Source: Hericium rajendrae (taxonomy: Eukaryota; Basidiomycota; Agaricomycetes; Russulales; Hericiaceae). Taken from it: a stretch of DNA of 64,000 nt. The notes beneath the pieces are model-generated. The model was not told the DNA's origin. It saw only the letters and a list, made by a program, of their open reading frames with translations, and searched no databases. Below are positions 43,692 to 55,174 of the stretch, piece by piece. Made by a program: the position numbers and the translations under genes. Position 1 is the stretch's first letter, and the number at the start of each line of letters is the position of its first letter. Location: contig CM065881.1 of NCBI GenBank assembly GCA_033439255.1, positions 372,001 to 436,000 of the forward strand, written 5' to 3'.

Positions 43692-46600
43692 ATGGCCCGC
43701 ACCAAGCCGGGCAGGAATAAAGTACGATATACTGCACCCCTTCATGGCAATGTCCATGTCACCCTGGTTGTGCAGAAGACGTCCCGCGGGTGGAACCAAG
43801 TCGGAATTGAAAAGGCTGGATCACGTAGACTGCTGAGCGAAACCCCTTCTAACCTCACTCCTACGCCTGACAGGGAGGGAAGTGGACCATCCAGGGATGC
43901 TGTCTTCAATGCTCTCCCAGGGCCACGTACTGCCGACTATGAAGTCATGAACAACGACTTTGTAGAGGAGGAGGACGGGATTCGTGACCCATTAGCAGAT
44001 GTACATCACAAGGTGGGTAGGATAACCTCGGCATGCCGCAGGACACGGTGCTGATGCCGCGAGCAAGGGACAGCATGATTACTTGCGCGAATGGCTACCC
44101 AAACGTTCAGACTACATCCATGCCATGTTGGATACCGAGTGCCCGCCAGTTGATACCCAGTGCATTACCTGCAAGAGTCAAGAAGGTGTCTGGCGATGTA
44201 TGGACTGTCTAGGGCAGATGTTCGAATGCACTCCCTGTTTCTCTAAATGTCATACGGCCTTGCCATTCCACCGCGTCGAACGCTGGACTGGCGAATTCTT
44301 TTCTCCATCATGGCTTTGCTTCGCCGGTGTCAAGATTCATGTAGGCCATTCAGGACATCCTTGCCCTTATGCCAGTCGAGAGGACGTTGAATCAAGTGTG
44401 GATCCGGAGGAGGACGCTGAGGAGGATCCACCAATTGACGATGAGGATCCTACTGCACCATGGCCTGCTGATGATGAGGACCTGCTGTCCTTTCAGACTG
44501 ACGTCTTGCCGAAGAAGGCCCGTGATGCCGACGGGAATCCAATTCTATGTATTGTGGACTCGAGTGGTGTGCACCGCATGCCGGTTGTCTGGTGTCAATG
44601 TCCTAATGCAGATCCCCTCCCCCTGCAACTCTTCCGTATGCAGATGTTCCCATCTACATTCCACTCACCTGAGACGGCATTTACCTTCCGCGTTCTGGAT
44701 GACTTTCGGCTGGACAACCTGGAATGCAAGACGACGGCTTACCATTTCTATCATAAGTTGCGAAGGCTCACGAATAGTGCATTTCCATCCAGTGTACCAG
44801 TATGTGTCTGTCTCGACGTGGGCCATCACCATGCTGACTGTAATCCAGGATAGATACCGGGAGTTGTTGCGGGTTGAGCGGCAATGGCGGGATATGAAAC
44901 TCAGGAAGTGGTTTGGTATGGGTCACGACCCAGAGGATTCAGAAACACCAGGATGCCGCGCGATGTTCTGCCCTACCTGCGCACAGCCAGAATTCAATCT
45001 ACCAGATGACTGGAAGACAGCTGACCCCAGACGGTAACTCGCTCCTCACATGGTGCATGACCTATGGCTTACCGTCCTGCATGTAGTTGGATTTTTCTCA
45101 GGACGTTTGTGATGGACGGCAACTTTGAGTCCACAGGAAGCAAGATGCGCAGACTGGCCAACGACGTCCAGCTTAGCGAAGGGGCCGGATTCATGGTTGG
45201 ACAAGCAGAGTACAAGAAGCACTTGAAGGCGGCTAATGACCAACGCGAGGTGCGCATCATTTGACCATATCACCAGAACACCGTTGAGGTATCCCGCGGC
45301 ATATAGCGATCCACCTGCAACGAGCACTGGGCGGTCAATCGTGTCAATGCTGATCGCCATCACGTTGAACATACCGGAATTGGAGCAACGGCTTGCTGCC
45401 ATGGGTGCTTCTACCCGCACTCTACAGTTGATTTTCAGAAGGGCGAGTGGTTGGTCTATGATTTCAGCCATGTGGAATGAACATGCTGACCAGTGTAACA
45501 GACAAATGAACATGGACTACTCCGCGTGTCAGGCCATTAACTTTAGAAGCAAAGGTATAGAAATCGTCATGAAAATATACGACATCATATGCCAGTAGCG
45601 CAAGAAATTCCGAGAACGCGTGGCTAACAGTGAATTCCTATCTCTTTCTGATAGCATCGTCGAGATGAAGGCTGCGATTGGACTGTTTCATGTGCATGGG
45701 CACAAGGATGAATGCATCCCAGCATTTTCACCGAATTATATCATCGGTGCACGGCAATTCGATGGTGAAGTTGTCGAGACGCTCTGGGCTCCACTGAATG
45801 AGATTTCTAGAAGCACCAGTGGCATGTCGACATCCCACCATCGGGAAGTTCTAGACGACCATATGAATGATTCAAACTGGAAGAAGCTCATTGGAATGGG
45901 TACTGATCTGAATCGCCATATCCCGTTTATGCCGCTGACCCACTATACAGTGAACTACCTATCGCGGCAGTATCGGGCTGGAAACATCTGAAAAATTTGC
46001 CGGTGGTACATAGCTCTATCTAGTCTACATAGATCTCCTAGTTTCATAGTATCGCCCTTTATTGTATAGCCCACATAGCTAAAGGGTGATACTATGTAGT
46101 GCTATGAGGCTCAAAGGGGATGCTATGGAGTGCTATGGAGTGCTATCATAGCTATGAGAGCTGACTATGCAGCTATGATAGTATGACTAGCTATGAAAGC
46201 TATAAGGCTTATAGATCTTATATATCCTACATTCAATATGTGTCTCATATATCCTACATTTCATATGTGTCTCACATATTCTATATTCAATATATGTCTC
46301 ACATATCTTATATTTAATATGTAGACCTACTATACATATTAAAGCAATAAAATCTATTAAAACTATAAATCTTTTTTACAGTTAAATCAGAATTGATAAT
46401 ATATGATCACACAAGTATAAAAGATTTCAATACATCAAGATTATATTGATATCATAAACACTACTACTAACTAAAAAGCAAAAATATAAGTAAGAGAATA
46501 TAAAACAAGAGAAGATAAGTAAAAGAATACAAGATAAGATAAGAAAACAATAGATAAGTAAGAATAGATAGGTAAGAATAGATAAGAAAACATTAGTCTT

Positions 46601-49600
46601 AGAGGATAAAGATAAAAACTTACCAAAGTAACAAAAAGCGAAATCTAAAGAACAACTTGAAGACATTAGTATAAGTATAAGTATAAGTAATAAGATATCA
46701 ACAATGAAAGATTACCTTTAAGAATAACAAATGAGCAAGAAATAAAGACGAACAAGTAAGAGCCGACGATGAGCGACTAAGAAACGACGACGAGCGAACA
46801 AGAAATGACGACGAGCAAGCAAAGGACGTCGACGAAGGCGTCGACGTGGCAAGAGACAGTGGGGGTTAAGGAGCAAGAGGCAACGCGCGTCGCGCGAGCC
46901 TTATATACAAATCCCGGGCAGAGCCGGGATTCGTGGCTGCCGGGCGCTTGCCGAGCATCGCGTCAGAGACTGGGGCCAGACTTCACTAAATGGCCTTGGC
47001 TCCCTGTGAGCTTCATGCATAGTAGATACTTATGATGCTCATTATTTCGAATCATATATACAATTTATAGCCATACTGTTTTTTCCTAAATTAATGCGAT
47101 TTTTCTTGATTTGTAGTGGCTCGACGAACGTAGCTTCGCTCGTTCGGTGGCTGAAGCACCGAAGGCGCGTCGCTCGACTTGTTGCTTTCACTCGTCATCC
47201 TCCCCTTCGTATCTCCTCGTGTCTCCTTACCTCCTTTCCGTTTCAACGTCCTCGTCTGCTCTGTTTTCGAAGCTGGAGAGTATTACGGGAGTCAGAGGGG
47301 CCCAAGGTACGTACAGAAAACTTTTATTTTCATAGTATCTACTAATCTCGAGTCTCGCTCGGTTATCGAGCGAGACTCATTTTTTACTTGTTCTTCGATG
47401 CTCTACGCCACCCTCCATGCCCTTCGACACCCCGCCTCGTCTCTCGCGCACTTTCCGTGCCTGTTTCCCACTCTGCGCCCCTGTCCCCCCACTCCGCGCC
47501 TCGTCGACAACCCACGCCCGCGCCGCCGACACACATCACCCCCGTCCCGCGCACACAGCTGCGACAACACGCGGGGACTTCCACCGGCTCGCGCATGGCT
47601 CCCAACACCCGCGCAGACGGCCACGTCAGCGCAAGTCGGACGTGGCCCCGCCCTGGCGCAGGCCTATCGCCTTAGCGATGGCCACACAGTGCACGGACGC
47701 CAGCACGGACGCGCGGACAGCCACGCCAGTGCGAATACGGCTGCGAGCGCACATGGTAACCCACGCAAGCCGATGCACCTGCGCGCACGTCCCCACGCAT
47801 CGTGCACAGGCCCGCGGCAGCCGGCTCGCATGCGGGCCCTGCATGTCGCACTCCGCGCCGCCCTCCCGCGTACGGCTAGTGTGCCTCGCGCGCAGGCTTA
47901 CCGCGCCGTGCACGGGCCCGCGGCAGCACACCAACGTCGCCAGCCAACGTCGCGCCTCCGGCGCGCAGGGCTGCTGCGTTGCCACGGCCTCTGCGCCGCG
48001 TCCCTGCCTCCTGCATCTCGCGCACGGGCCCAGCACCTCAACCACTTGTGCACGGGTCCTGGGCCTCGCGCATGCCCGCCACGTCCCGCGCACACCCGCC
48101 ACATCTCGTGCACATCCGCCACGTCTCGTGCACATCCGCCACGTCTCGCACACGCCCCTCAACGCATCGTGCACACCGCTCAATGCATCGTGCACGCGCC
48201 TTGCACCGGCACAATCTCACGCACACCGCCCGCACCTCCCGCACGCCTGCCGTGCCCCTCGCGCCTCACGCATCTGCCCGCCGCCCGCCGCCCTTTAGGC
48301 ACACTCCCCGCACCTCGCGCATGCACCCATGCAGCACGGCGCCCCGCGCATGGGCCTCCGCACCTCGCGCACATACCCTACGGCCCCGCATGAGCCTGCG
48401 ACAGCCCAACACCTCACGCACGGGCCCGGGCCTCCGCATTTCCCACGCGCGGTCAGCGCTCTTGCGCACGGGCCCCGCCAGCACGGGTACTCCCGTGCAC
48501 GGACCCGGGGCTTCAGATGTGGCCATCGCGTCTTGCACGCAGCATCGCGCACGCCAGCCGTGCCTGTGTGTGCGTGCACGCCCGCGAGCACGTGTGCCAG
48601 CCCCGCCTATGGCACGTCCTGTATACTGTAGTATGCTTGCATGTATTAGTAATTAAATATAAATAAATTTGACCTGATCTCGAGCACAATATGCTCGAAA
48701 TGCTCGAAATCATAGACTCTACACCAACTACAGATATTATAGCAGCCTGAGAGTCCATAGTAACCTTTAGAAGCTCTGTATAGAACATAGTATCTATAGG
48801 ATACATAGAGGGAGACTAAGGACACATAAGTTACATAGCAGACATAGTAGTGTCCTATTACTATGTAATGCTATATATCCATCACCCATGACTATGATAG
48901 CTATCATAGCTATCATAGTCCTGTATAGCTGTGTGGCCCAACTACATAGCAGCCATAGCACTATGAAACCAGGCATAGCATTGGCTGGTAGCTATGTAGA
49001 TTTCACATTTTTCAGATGAAGGTAGAATTAGAAAAGGCAATCACGGCATTCAAGAGTATCAATTCCACGGTCTCACGGGATAAACGGGATGACTGGGCGA
49101 ACGAGGAGGAAGAGGCACAAAGCAAACGGGAAGATGATCCCATGGTGATGGTCAAAATCTATGACACTACGGTAAAGAAAGGTACTGTGGTATCCTGTCC
49201 ATAACCTGGAGCCAGTACTAATATATTATATGTTGTGGAAGGGCCGACAAGAGCTGATATCCTCGTCAGGCTAAACAAACTAGAATTGGACCGTGGACAG
49301 GGCCTTGGCGCTGCGGCATGGATAACACTGGGCCTCCGGATTCAAGAGACACAGTTCGTTGTTTCACCTGACGTATTTGATTTGATCTCAACCTAAATCT
49401 CAAACCGCAGGCTGTCTATTGTATCGCTTGTCTGCAAAGTGGGGTCGAGCCCTACCTCGGCACAAAAGAATGATCTCGAGGACAAACGAAGACGTCTGCA
49501 ATCCCGTGTGACGACCTTTGAGTGTGCTGCATGCCAGTTTTTACCCTACGACATCGATACGGCTAATCACGGCATCCCTCTCTCCGCTGGAGATGGAGAT

Positions 49601-50501
49601 CAGTTTGATCACGTTGGAGAAGAAGACGAGGACAATGATACCCACGCTACTGCAGTACCCCGTAGATCTGGCGGTTACATCCCCATTGAACGCGTGGCTA
49701 TCAGCCTACCATCTCGTCTTGATAAGGAGGTTCTCCGTGTGCCTCAGATGAAGACATTGGTGGAAGCTGAACTGGAATTGCGGGAAGGCCAGGCCAATGA
49801 TGCATTGCAAAGCTTACGACTAGCCTTGGGATACAAGGCCTATGTTTTCAGGACTGATGTGCGGCAGGCCAATAGTCAATGCAAGAAGACACGGGCATGG
49901 GAGGGTGTGACCTCTATCGAAAGCACCGTTCAACACCAGGCACGTGTGTATTCAAGATGTAGAGAGGCTATGGAAGATCTGGGTGCTAAGGAGGACATGC
50001 TCGAGAGGTTCCAATCTCTCCTTCCAGAGCATCTGAAGGTCCGCACTGCTGTCCTGGATCCATCGGTCAGGGGTCTACGCAATTCAACTCTGCCTTGGTT
50101 CTGGACGATGGATGTCTCTGGTGATTCACTTGAAGGCGAATGGCTTGCAGACTGTAAGTCGGACATTCAGTCTTTATCAGAGACGTATGCCGCAACATGA
50201 TTAATTCACACTATTCTCAGTCCACCGAGTTCAGTGGCTTCGTGCACAGGCAAGGATGCATCGTTGGCATGAGGAGATGGTTGTTCTTCCATTTGAAATG
50301 GATTGGACTGTGAGAGGATTTCAGAAGCGTGCAGATGATTGGGGGAGCAGGGTGGAGAAGGCCGGCGAAGAGGGGTTGCGTGGCCATGCGGCATATGGTG
50401 CACGGCAGAAGGCGATGTGGAAGGAGTTTTCTGGAAGCGCAGACACAATGTTCAAGTCTGTGTTAGGGGATGATGAACGTTCTAAATATGGTCTAGACTA
50501 A
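43692..50501 (+). pseudogene. CxC2-KDZ transposase (KDZ2), split by a CATCTGA element
   Basis: Starts at ATG 43692 (MARTKPGRNKVRYTAPLHGN). The CxC2 cluster lies in exon 2 (QCITCKS, WRCMDCLGQ, ECTPCFSKC), then ETAFTFRVLDDFRL. Next exons: CRAMFCPTCAQPEFNLPDDW; VMDGNFESTGSKMRRLAND; CNEHWAVNRVNADRHH; ACCHGCFYPHSTVDFQKGEW; MNMDYSACQA; YDIICQ, followed by TAG at 45596-45598 where family members have Trp; FHVHGHKDECIPAF; FDGEVVETLWAPLNEIS; LDDHMNDSNWKKL. The element at 45985-49018 interrupts after YRAG; the frame resumes KVELEKAITAFKS. C-terminal exons include STLPWFWTMDVSGDSLEGEW and end ERSKYGLD at 50501. Nonsense codon plus insertion mean it is not functional. In family members this protein catalyses excision and insertion of the KDZ element. 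Confidence 0.9.
45985..49018 (-). mobile_element. CATCTGA element 2 (3034 bp, target duplication AA)
   Basis: Inverted near-identical copy of 27211-30243 with the same CATCTGAAAAAT ends. AA is duplicated at 45983-45984 and 49019-49020, and removing the element joins the KDZ2 frame (YRAG then KVELEK). Its hairpin is at 47350-47378. The few differences from element 1 lie mostly in the GC-rich core (about 47390-48600). Confidence 0.9.
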
Positions 50502-50603
50502 TGTACATGTACTTGGCTGGACATACTATGCTTCACACAAATGTGGATGGATTCTCACTGTGATCACATAACGTGGCATATCAGAGATCATTCGAACTGG
50601 CCT

Positions 50604-51510
50604 TTAGTCATGCAGAGACCTATTCAAGGTTTGCCAGGCCCCGCCTTCATCCTGCATCCAATCCTCCATATGTTGCAAGTCGTCGAGGATGACGGAACGC
50701 TCCTTGCACCATGCATCGATGTAATTGGACAGATTCTCCCCCACAGATACAGCCTGATCCAATGCATAGTAGATGCGGTCTGCACGTCGCACCTACCGCG
50801 GCATCAGCAAGATAGCCAATGGCATAGGAGGTATGTACATACCGATTCCACATGGGCACGTACAGATAGGGCAAGAGTTCCTAAAATATCAGGGGGCGAT
50901 GGTGTACGCTGAGCTGCCGTCTGCCCTTGGCCTCCATTACCCCTACAGTCTGTCAGCAGTGTTCTGTGACGCATACCAGACAGGTTCCGCTGACCTTCTG
51001 CTCTGCGCAGGTCTGTGTGATTGACCTGCCGTCCTAGTTGTGGTCCGGAGCTCCTCTCTTATATCGTCTGGCCACCACTGGGAGCGGGGAAGCCACCACC
51101 GTGGCATGTATCGCATAATCGGGTCACCCCGCGGGAATGCGGGAGCAGGTGGCAGCACTGGATGATGACCTTCGGATAGAGCACGACCAAGGATATCCAG
51201 GTGGGTCCCAGTATCCCGTAGCAACGTAGGAATGATAATCGGCGTCTTGGCGAACTCCGCGAATCCAATGATGACAGCCGCGGCATTCTGAACACATGCT
51301 CAAATGCTGTTGCATTATGTGGTCTATGCAACGTACCAGTTCATTTTGTACTGCATTGAATGCGTACCAGTACTCATATGTGCCAGGGGGAGTGGAAATC
51401 GTCTGCATTGCATCGTGAATTCGCCATGCGATTTCGTTCAGTATGGCCTGTCCAAGCGATCCAAAAGGTGGTCTGGAAGTAAAGGCAGTCGTAGCATTAG
51501 GGGTGGTCAT
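50604..51510 (-). CDS. Unknown gene G downstream of KDZ2
   Basis: Starts at ATG 51510 (MTTPNATTAFTSRPPFGSLG). Exon 1 ends YEYWYAFNAVQNEL; after a GTACGT...CAG intron comes NAAAVIIGFAEFAKTPIIIP, PTLLRDTGTHLDILGRALSE and RYMPRWWLPRSQWWPDDIRE. Then LPYLYVPMWNRYVHTSYAIG, and a last exon RIYYALDQAVSVGENLSNYI ... WQTLNRSLHD ending at 50604. No family recognised; helical, soluble. The palindrome TGCCGCGG sits at an exon start, as it does elsewhere in this cluster. It converges on the KDZ2 transposase gene and may be another KDZ2 cargo gene. Confidence 0.55.
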
Positions 51511-51750
51511 TGTTAGCTCACAATACTTGGCACAGTATTGAGTGAAGGTGAGTAGTTGAGCGGCGAACGACTGGTATCGATTGCCGCCCAAGGGGGATTG
51601 CAAGCACGTGCAGCGCACAGACTACGTCATATTCCCGCGGCATGGAACAACGGCTTCAGGCAAAACATCAAAGGATAGCATAACATGCGAAATACGATGC
51701 GACAGGTTCTACTGAGTCGACCCATGAAGGAGACAAAATCTTCCAGTCTT

Positions 51751-53365
51751 ATGCAGCTATTCCTGGTTCTCCCTCTTCATCCTCGTGACGTCCTGCAGAG
51801 CATCATTGGCCAATGTCCGCTTCAGCTGCCATCGGTCCAATTGGTCCTTTATGGAACCAGCTACATATTTATGAAGATGTTCTGCCTGGGCGATGTCGTC
51901 GAAGACCTTCGCACGCGCAGCAAGAATGTCTGCGGGTGGTGTGGGCGGTCCTTCGGCATATGTGCCACTCTAAAAATGACTCAGGTTGAGTTTTTAAATG
52001 GACGGAAGACTGGTGCCTACCTGCGTGAGAAGTGCGGGAACATATCCCAATATCCCTCTTTCATTGGCTGTGTGAGCATCAACTGCCCGGCGAAATTTCT
52101 TCGACATGCGAGTACGGATACGGAATGGATCAGGTTGCCCATCAGCCTGATGGAGTTTGAGCAACCCAATATCCCGGGATAAATCCACCTTGGTCGTAGT
52201 GAGCAAACAGAATAAGTCAAGGATATATTCGATATACCCATTGTGCTGCTGTCATCTGGGGATCCACATCGGTGGAGGCAATCTGCAAGAGTGCCTGCTC
52301 CACGCTTGCGGAGATGGCTGAGATATTTGGGCGGGTACAAGCCCATGTATTGTCAAGAGACATGTTGGAGTCGATAACAGATCCGGTATCACGATTGCAA
52401 TCACACTGGCGCCTGTGTCCCACAACGTCACATGACTTTCATTTACGTGTTTGGAGTCACGGGGCATTGTTCTGGCAGACGGGCGTCAGAAGCATGGTGG
52501 CATGCCACGGCATATTGCCCACCTATGCCGCGGCATGATTCCGGACTAGCCTGCGGCATATGGTAGAATTACGGTCAGGCATACACTGGCGGCATAGTAC
52601 CCTAGTACATACTGAGGTGCATTAAGATACAAGTCCATATGAGCCTACAACGGAAAGAATGATGGCCAGAGGTACGCAGAGAATCATGGGACATGGCTGC
52701 TTGGGGATGTTACGGGCGTGGGGTACGGTCTTCTGGATAAGGTTGTAGCATCGCTCGTATTCCTGTACATTCCAGAGATCAACCGCGGCATATGCTGTAA
52801 GTATGCCGCGGCATACCTGGGAAGCATAGTACATTAGCACGCATGCACTCGGTCTGCGATACAAGTCCATATGAGCATACAATGGAACGAATGACGACCA
52901 GAGGTACGCAGAGAATCATGGGACATGGCTGCTTGGGGATGTTACAGGCGTGGGGTACGGTCTTCTGGATAAGGTTGTAGCATCGCTCGTATTCCTGTAC
53001 ATTCCAGAGATCAACCGCGGCATATGCTGTAAGTATGCCGCGGCATACCTGGGAAGCATAGTACATTAGCACGCATGCACTCGGTCTGCGATACAAGTCC
53101 ATATGAGCATACAATGGAACGAATGACGACCAGAGGTACGCAGAGAATCACGGGACGTGGCTGCTTGGGGATGTTACGGGCATGGGGTACGGTCTTCTGG
53201 ATAAGGTTGTAGCATCGCTCGTATTGCGGTACAACACGAGGAGCCGGTCACCACCAGCATCACCTCCCTGTTGATGTAGAGCATCCATACGAGCAGTGGT
53301 GAGTTCATGGCTGACCAATCAATGTAGGTATGGCAGTGTGGCGTGAAATAGCGGTAAATAGACAT
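51751..53365 (-). pseudogene. Unknown gene H with a triplicated exon region
   Basis: Candidate start ATG 53365 (MSIYRYFTPHCHTYIDWSAM), then YERCYNLIQKTVPHARNIPK, which recurs three times because of a 232-bp tandem repeat. Further exons: SVEQALLQIASTDVDPQMTA; VDLSRDIGLLKLHQADGQPD and RRAVDAHTANERGILGYVPA, ending in Q before a GTAGGC...TAG intron; and TYAEGPPTPPADILAARAKV to RMKRENQE, ending near 51751. No domain recognised. The tandem repeat probably broke a once normal gene, and exon joins in the repeat are unclear. Confidence 0.45.
52622..53230. repeat. Tandem 232-bp repeat, ~2.6 copies
   Basis: TACAAGTCCATATGAGC starts units near 52627, 52859 and 53092; each unit also contains GCTGCTTGGGGATGTTAC and, in the first two full units, the pair CCGCGGCATATGC ... 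TATGCCGCGGCATAC. Units are almost identical, so the duplication is recent. Confidence 0.88.
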
Positions 53366-53409
53366 TGTATGTAGTATGCTAAGAAATGAGCATGTGCAAT
53401 CTATAATGT

Positions 53410-55165
53410 GTGTTGGCCAACCATACCAGCATAGTACGGTATACTATTTCAGATGTTGGCCAACCATAGGAGCATGCCGCGGTAACGTGAGTCAGACATT
53501 GGCCAACCATGCTGGCATGGTACAGGAGAACGAACATGTGGGTTGGCCAACCAATGTCGCACGGTATAGTACAGTCCGTCAGATGTTGGCCAACCATAGG
53601 GGCATGCCGCGGTAACGTGAGTCAGACATTGGCCAACCATGCCGGCATGGTACAGGAGAACGAACATGTGGGTTGGCCAACCAATGTCGCACGGTATAGT
53701 ACGGTCCGTCAGATGTTGGCCAACCATAGGGGCATGCCGCGGTAAAGTGAGTCAGACATTGGCCAACCATGCTGGCATGGTACAGGAGAACGAACATGTG
53801 GGTTGGCCAACCAATGTCGCACGGTATAGTATGGTCCGTCAGATGTTGGCCAACCATAGGGGCATGCCGCGGTAAAGTGAGTCAGACATTGGCCAACCAT
53901 GTGGCCACGGTACAGGAGAACGAACATGTGGGTTGGCCAACCAATGTCGCACGGTATAGCACGGTCCGTCAGATGTTGGCCAACCATAGGGGCATGCCGC
54001 GGTAACGTGAGTCAGACATTGGCCAACCATGCGGCCACGGTACAGGAGAACGAACATGTGGGTTGGCCAACCAATGTCGCACGGTATAGCACGGTCCGTC
54101 AGATGTTGGCCAACCATAGGGGCATGCCGCGGTAAAGTGAGTCAGACATTGGCCAACCATGCGGCCACGGTACAGAAGAGATAATACGTGCGTTGGCCAA
54201 CCAATGTCACACGGTATAATAGTATCTTCGGCTGTTGGCCAACCATGCGGGCATGGTCCTGAAGAGAGAATATGCGAGTTGGCCAACCATAGCAGCATGA
54301 CAACACAGACAGGATGTCCGCGTTGGCCAACCATACCAGCATGGTACGGTACACTATTTCATATGTTGGCCAACCGTAGGGGCATGGTGCGGTAAACCAT
54401 GTCTGACATTGGCCAATCATGCGGGCATGACACAGAAGAACCAATATTTGTGTTGGCCAACCAACGTCACATGGTATGGTATAGTACTTCGGATGTTGGC
54501 CAACCATAGCGGGATGATGATGCAGGCAGGATGTATGTGTTTGGCCAACCATGGCGGCATGCCGCGGTAAAATACGTTGGAGGCTGGCCAACCAAGGCGC
54601 AATGGTGGGGTATATAATATCAGACGCTGGCCAGCCAAGCCAGAATGGTTGAGTCAAATACAGTAGGACATTGGCCAACCATGGCGGCATGGTTGAGTTA
54701 TTTCAGCGCGACGTTGGCCAACCAAGCCGAAATGCCACCGTATGAATATACGGGACGTTGGCCAACCGCAGAGGCATGCCGCAGTTAAAGATATGTGAGG
54801 TTGGCCAATCAAGCCAGAATGGTAGCGTATAATTATATGGGATGTTGGTCAACCATAGCGGCATGTTGGTGCAGAAAGGATATGCACATTGGCCAATCAT
54901 AAGGTCATGCAGCCTTGCGGCATATTGGATATTGGCCAAGCATACTGATATGCCGCAATATGCCGCGGTAGGCTGAGGCATATTTTGTGCTTGGCCAGGC
55001 ATATTCGATTGCAGAAATGGTATACTTGGCCAGACAATACTGCATGGTAACTAACTGTCAGGTATAGGGGCATAGGCGAACATTCCCGGGCAACGCGGTA
55101 TGATAATTAAGATTGTCATTCTGGCCATACTACTATGACTACACCAGGACGTTGGCCAACGTGAG
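53410..55165. repeat. Satellite array of ~43-bp TTGGCCAA monomers, 130-bp higher-order units
   Basis: TTGGCCAACCAT...GGCATG recurs about every 43 bp, roughly 40 times. From 53449 to about 54170 three monomers form a 130-bp unit repeated five to six times almost exactly (unit starts at 53449, 53579, 53709, 53839, 53969). Toward 55165 the monomers become more diverse. One monomer of each higher-order unit carries GCATGCCGCGGTAA. The array starts beside the tandem repeat of gene H and ends at a truncated DUF6589 gene. The short frames on both strands are repeats of the array and not genes. Confidence 0.92.
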
Positions 55166-55174
55166 CTCACCAAT

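Noticed and set aside
53410-55165. CRISPR-like look of the regular repeat array
   Set aside because: The 'spacers' are themselves repeated in a 130-bp higher-order pattern, the genome is fungal and no cas genes exist. It is a satellite.
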